Below are positions 6,000 through 6,259 of a DNA stretch of 6,259 nt, one piece after another. The stretch comes from Marinovum sp. (lineage in GTDB: Bacteria; Pseudomonadota; Alphaproteobacteria; Rhodobacterales; Rhodobacteraceae). The notes below the pieces were generated by a model. The model was given only the letters and a program-made list of their open reading frames with translations, searched no databases and was not told the DNA's origin. Every line of letters begins with the position of its first letter. Position 1 is the stretch's first letter. Both the position numbers and the translations under genes were made by a program. The stretch lies in the NCBI GenBank assembly GCA_002684375.1, contig NYVC01000079.1, positions 6,992 through 13,250 on the forward strand, written 5' to 3'.

Positions 6000-6259
6000 A
6001 TGGATATTCATGAATATCAGGCCAAGGATGTGCTTGCAAAATTTGGTGTTCAGGTTGCCCAAGGTGCTTTGGCTTATAGCCCCGAGCAAGCGGCTTATCG
6101 GGCCCGTGAACTCGGGGGTGATAAATGGGTGGTTAAGGCGCAGGTCCATGCTGGCGGTCGTGGCAAAGCGGGCGGGGTCAAGATATGTGAAACCGAAAAT
6201 GAGATCCAGACCGCCTGTGAAAATATGTTTGGTAAGAAACTGATCACTCACCAGACATC
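6000..6259 (+). CDS. mtkA: Malate thiokinase (malate-CoA ligase) beta subunit, N-terminal part
   Basis: The first 86 residues of an ADP-forming acyl-CoA synthetase beta subunit are present; the gene runs off the window. [17 protein letters not shown] and [18 protein letters not shown] are the ATP-grasp signature of the succinyl-CoA synthetase/malate thiokinase family, with Lys46 and GRGK (53-56) at the ATP site. SucC of the citric acid cycle has a similar start, so similarity alone is not decisive. Placement 24 bases after sgaA, plus the [10 protein letters not shown]...ELGG segment resembling Methylobacterium MtkA, favours malate thiokinase, which forms malyl-CoA for the lyase encoded nearby. 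The start is supported by AAAAGGA eight bases upstream. The alpha subunit mtkB would be expected next, beyond the window. The sgaA-mtkA order lacks the hpr, mtdA and fch genes found between them in Methylobacterium. Confidence 0.85.
   Translation, partial: MDIHEYQAKDVLAKFGVQVAQGALAYSPEQAAYRARELGGDKWVVKAQVHAGGRGKAGGVKICETENEIQTACENMFGKKLITHQT

Noticed and set aside
6000..6259. Citric-acid-cycle succinyl-CoA synthetase sucC
   Set aside because: The N-terminus is shared by both families, so it is not excluded, but the position right after sgaA and the resemblance to MtkA in residues 20-40 make malate thiokinase the better call.
1..6259. CRISPR arrays, tRNAs, rRNAs, insertion sequences, attachment sites
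   Set aside because: No spaced direct repeats, cloverleaf-like segments, transposase motifs or long terminal inverted repeats were seen on either strand.

Overview
The window looks like a chromosomal piece of a marine-type alphaproteobacterium, most likely Rhodobacterales (Roseobacter group). The evidence is the protein similarity I recognise (crotonyl-CoA carboxylase/reductase, malyl-CoA lyase, serine-glyoxylate aminotransferase, malate thiokinase), the compact gene spacing and a moderate GC content, judged by eye to be in the mid-50s. No mobile element, CRISPR array, tRNA or rRNA was seen.

Layout. Bases 1-696 are the 3' part of a crotonyl-CoA carboxylase/reductase gene (ccr, ethylmalonyl-CoA pathway), closed by a strong rho-independent terminator. 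Facing it on the minus strand is a translationally coupled pair of small paralogous genes of the uncharacterised Lin0512 family (1525 down to 768). A 278-base divergent spacer separates them from a plus-strand EamA/DMT-type exporter (1804-2694). Then comes a serine-cycle block. On the minus strand lie a NarL/FixJ-type response regulator (4563-3913) and, downstream of it, a malyl-CoA lyase of the MclA type (3806-2829). Divergent from the regulator, on the plus strand, lie serine-glyoxylate aminotransferase (sgaA, 4785-5975) and the start of malate thiokinase beta subunit (mtkA, 6000 to the window edge).

How the genes fit together. SgaA makes hydroxypyruvate and glycine from serine and glyoxylate. 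MtkAB activates malate to malyl-CoA. Mcl splits malyl-CoA to glyoxylate and acetyl-CoA. Ccr carries acetyl-CoA-derived crotonyl-CoA into the ethylmalonyl-CoA route, which regenerates glyoxylate. The window therefore joins the two halves of the serine cycle/ethylmalonyl-CoA C1 and C2 assimilation scheme known from Methylobacterium. The regulator between mcl and sgaA is the obvious candidate controller. Its receiver domain keeps the phospho-acceptor Asp but has lost other conserved residues.

The points most worth a second look are the Lin0512 paralogue pair next to ccr, the atypical regulator, and several short symmetric or repeated motifs in the two intergenic regions of the serine-cycle block. 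I found no clearly new multi-gene system. The novelty here is mostly regulatory, plus the unknown Lin0512 pair.
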